NCBI GenBank assembly: GCA_039707465.1
Contig: CM077652.1
Span: forward strand, 36,992,618 to 37,056,617
Direction: 5' to 3'
DNA: 64,000 nucleotides
From: Rhabdophis nuchalis
Lineage: Eukaryota > Chordata > Lepidosauria > Squamata > Natricidae
In this document: positions 61,493 to 64,000 of the stretch, one piece after another
Layout of the letters: the number at the start of each line of letters is the position of its first letter
Position numbering within the stretch: position 1 is the stretch's first letter
Made by a program: the position numbers and the translations under genes
Notes under the pieces: generated by a model
Told to the model about the DNA's origin: nothing
What the model saw: the letters and a program-made list of their open reading frames with translations, nothing else
Databases searched by the model: none

Positions 61493-61919
61493 TTTGAGGT
61501 CTTCAAAGACCTGGTATCTGGCTTGCCTTCTCAAGCATTCATGTTCCCAACTCCTTTCTCCTCCCAGGACTTCGCTCCTCTCCCTGGATGTCCTCTCTGA
61601 ACCTGCTTCAGTTTGACTGACTCCTTTCTGAGGTCAAGTATCTGCTCCAAATCAACCTCAAGGAAAGTGGGTTTTTCTGAACGTTCTTAAGCTTCTGGGT
61701 CGCTTCAATCTTAAAGGACTCAATCAGGCATATTGTAAACTCCAGCACTGTAAACAGGGAAGATTCAACATTAGATGATTAAAAGTGTAATTCAAAAGAA
61801 GGAGTGATATCAACTCTGCAGGTGCTGAAGGAGGGGATGTGGTGGGAAAGGCTTGTCCTGGGGTTCTTGGGTGACGCCATTACTTCAAAAATGGCCTCAA
61901 AGGATGCCCTCCTTTCCAA

Positions 61920-62180
61920 CCCTTATTGAAATCATGGGAGAATATAATCCAGTGATATCCGGGCCCAGAGCTTGAAGGACTTTAAATGTGACAATCTGCA
62001 CCTTGAATTGCACAAAGAAGCCAACAGCCAAGGGGCAACCGGTGCCCCTCTTGAAATAGTGGTGCTATTTGGGTGCCCTGAAGCATTCTAGCCATTGTAT
62101 TCTGGGCCAGCTGAATGGTCTGTCATGAGGTGACACTGGCATGATGACTGTGGGCAGGGAAGACTCTGGAACCAGTCATG
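61920..62180 (-). mobile_element. Old L2-type LINE fragment
   Basis: Minus-strand traces matching the region around 18000-18100 (ccttgaattgcacaaagaag, ctgggccagctgaatggtct). No open frame. Confidence 0.55.
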
Positions 62181-62389
62181 GTGCATCAGATGGAGCTCTG
62201 CAAAGGCCCTCACAGCTACAGGATCTCCAAGAGGCTTCAGGTTGTGTGGTGGAATGTAGTCTGGATTCCCAGGAGGGAGGGGCTACATCCCAGAGGATCA
62301 AAAGACAACAACGTTTAGATAGTCTGGTTGGAAGGAAGAAGGTTAAGGCAGCTCCTCCTTAGAAGTTCTCAGCACTTCTCAGAAGCCCC

Positions 62390-62515
62390 ATCCTTGGAAG
62401 TTTTTAAGAAAAGACTGGACAGCCAGTCTGAAATGGTATAGGGTCTCCTGCTTGAGCAGGGGGTTGGACTAGATGACCTATAGGGTCCCTTCCAACTCTA
62501 TGTTCTAGTGCAAGA
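62390..62515 (+). mobile_element. CR1-type 3' end
   Basis: Ends 'gggttggactagatgacct' and 'agggtcccttccaactctat'. Confidence 0.78.
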
Positions 62516-62519
62516 AAAG

Positions 62520-62940
62520 CAACCAAGCTTGCTTCAGAGGATTGGAGGTTAAAACATACAATGAATGGTTGCAGGAACTGGGCATGGCTAGTCTAGTGAA
62601 GAGAAGGACCAGGGCAGACATGAGAACATCTTCCAATATTTGAAGGGCTCACACAGAGAGGATTTCCAAAGCACCCAAAGGCCAGACAAGGAACAATGGA
62701 TGGAAACTGACCAAGGAGAAGTTCAACCTAGAAACAAGGAGGAATTTCCTGACAATGAGAATAATCAATCCATGGAACAGAAGTTGCCTTCGGAGGTTGT
62801 GACAGCTACATCACTGAAAGATTTCAAGAGGAGACCGGACTGCCATCTGCCAGAAATGGTGGAGGGTCTCCTGCTTGGGGTGGTGGTGAACTAGATGACC
62901 TACAAGGTCCCTTTCAACTCTATGTTCTATATCTTTCGTG
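62520..62940 (+). pseudogene. CR1-type LINE 3' end with frame remnant
   Basis: Encodes degraded EERLQELG-type sequence (gaatggttgcaggaactggg), then TDQGEVQPRNKEEFPDNENN and the 3' end with a GTTCTATATC tail. Second of two CR1 copies in tandem. Confidence 0.8.
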
Positions 62941-63947
62941 ATGCAAGTACTTGTTTTAGTTTGGCAAGATTTCTGTCTGTAGGTGAGAAACAGTAAGCTG
63001 TTTAGAAGTAAACCTGTGTGTCTGTCTTAGTTTTTGCAGCCTGACAGGTTGTTTATCGCTTCAGCCCGGCGGAATCCAGAACCAAAAATGGAAAGTCCCT
63101 GATCTCACTGGGCTCCTGAACCCACCACTGTTGTGTCTTGCTTCAGTTGAGGCTGAACCTGTTTTTCCCCATCCAGACCTCACTGCCTGCAGGCCCAGGA
63201 GAGCCCATCGACCAGGAACAGCATCTGCCCAGAGAGGCCTTGCTGGAAACTGGCCTTCTCTTGGGCAACCTAATAGCCTTCGCCTTGTTTCTGCAGCCCT
63301 GTTGCACAGCTGCCTCACTTGGTTTGCAGTCAACTTCCTTAGAGGAGACAACTTGGTGAGAGAAGCCGGCTGCTGAATTATTTAAGCTCCCTCAACAAAT
63401 TATCTGAATTCTCCTGTTTTCTGGGTATGCATAGCACAATTAGCCTATTTTCTGAATTTGCATAACCTACTAACCTCTACCAACAAACCCCGCCACCTGT
63501 CTCCCCAGACGAAAGCAAACATGGAAACGACCCGGCTGGTTGTTGAACAGAGAGTGGGAACATTTCCATTACGGTTTTCTCCTCCTCCCCCCTTCCCCCC
63601 TCCCTTTCTGTATCTCTCTCCCTCTCCATTCTCACCTCCTTCTCCCTTCGGAGGGGCAGCAGCACACTCCACCGGAAGCCTCCCTGCCCCCTGCTATCTA
63701 CTTGTCTCCCTTCTTTGCAGGGGTAGAAAGTTAGTGCACACACACACACACCCTCCCTCCTAGAAGAATGACATGTTTTGAGGAATATTTTTTTTTAAAG
63801 GCAGGATAAAATATTTAGTGCTACCATGTCACCCCTAGTTCTTTTTTCACTTGACTGGACGTGCCCATCTGACCCTGTTTCCAGAATCAAGCCAGAAAGG
63901 ACAGTCACAAATCTCTCTGGCAGGAATGCCATCAGCCTAGGCCACGG

Positions 63948-64000
63948 ATGGCGAACCTTTTTTGGCTCGCGTGCCAAAAGCAGGGGGAGCGCAGGGGGGG
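63948..64000. mobile_element. hAT-like element, left end only (cut by window edge)
   Basis: 'cggatggcgaaccttttttg' matches the terminus of the element at 2936-3406; the rest lies outside the window. Confidence 0.55.

Overview
This window is vertebrate nuclear DNA, almost certainly from a squamate reptile and most likely a snake. The evidence is the repeat content: Sauria SINEs with BovB-type tails, BovB 3' fragments, L2 and CR1/L3 LINEs with microsatellite tails, R4/Dong remnants, L1 copies, a SPIN-type hAT element, many hAT MITEs, and a long GATA/GACA/GATG tract of the Bkm kind. There are no bacterial-style operons, and most open frames are shadows of GC-rich DNA, simple repeats or LINE pieces.

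The only host gene I can support is PRKCB (conventional protein kinase C beta) on the minus strand. Coding exon 1 (16575-16780) lies in a CpG island with GC boxes and no TATA box. It encodes an alanine/proline-rich N-terminus, the pseudosubstrate, and the first half of the C1A zinc finger. A 1.56 kb intron follows, then a 32-nt microexon (14979-15010) that completes the zinc-binding HX12CX2CX13C pattern. No further exon was recognised between 14978 and 1, so that part is read as the start of intron 2. Everything above about 17.3 kb is upstream, intergenic DNA; no neighbouring gene was recognised there.

Layout: 1-14978, PRKCB intron 2, with Sauria SINEs, L2 and CR1 3' ends, hAT MITEs, simple repeats, and a 44-bp-arm hairpin followed by 4 x 25-bp repeats. 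15-17.3 kb, exons and promoter. 17.7-19.6 kb, an L2 piece and a 0.95 kb pyrimidine satellite. 20-35 kb, a SPIN-type element, a long foldback, an LTR-like repeat with a six-fold amplified 5' part, CR1 pieces and a SINE with a CR1 tail. 35-46 kb, L2 and CR1 copies with nested hAT MITEs, an L2 flanked by 156-bp direct repeats, and Bkm-like repeats. 47-49 kb, an L1 that keeps ORF1 but lacks ORF2, bounded by 19-bp target-site duplications (TSDs). 49.4-51.4 kb, a long L2 with broken reverse transcriptase. 51.4-53.3 kb, two R4 fragments head to head and a 5'-truncated L1 with a 19-bp TSD. 53-64 kb, old L2, Tc1/mariner, L1, CR1 and MITE copies.

I did not find a new multi-gene system. The observations most worth checking are the ORF2-less L1 with an open ORF1, the set of hAT MITEs whose 8-bp TSDs share a central TA, the L2 insertion with unusually long flanking repeats, the large foldback at 26.7-27.2 kb, and the lengthened PRKCB N-terminus.
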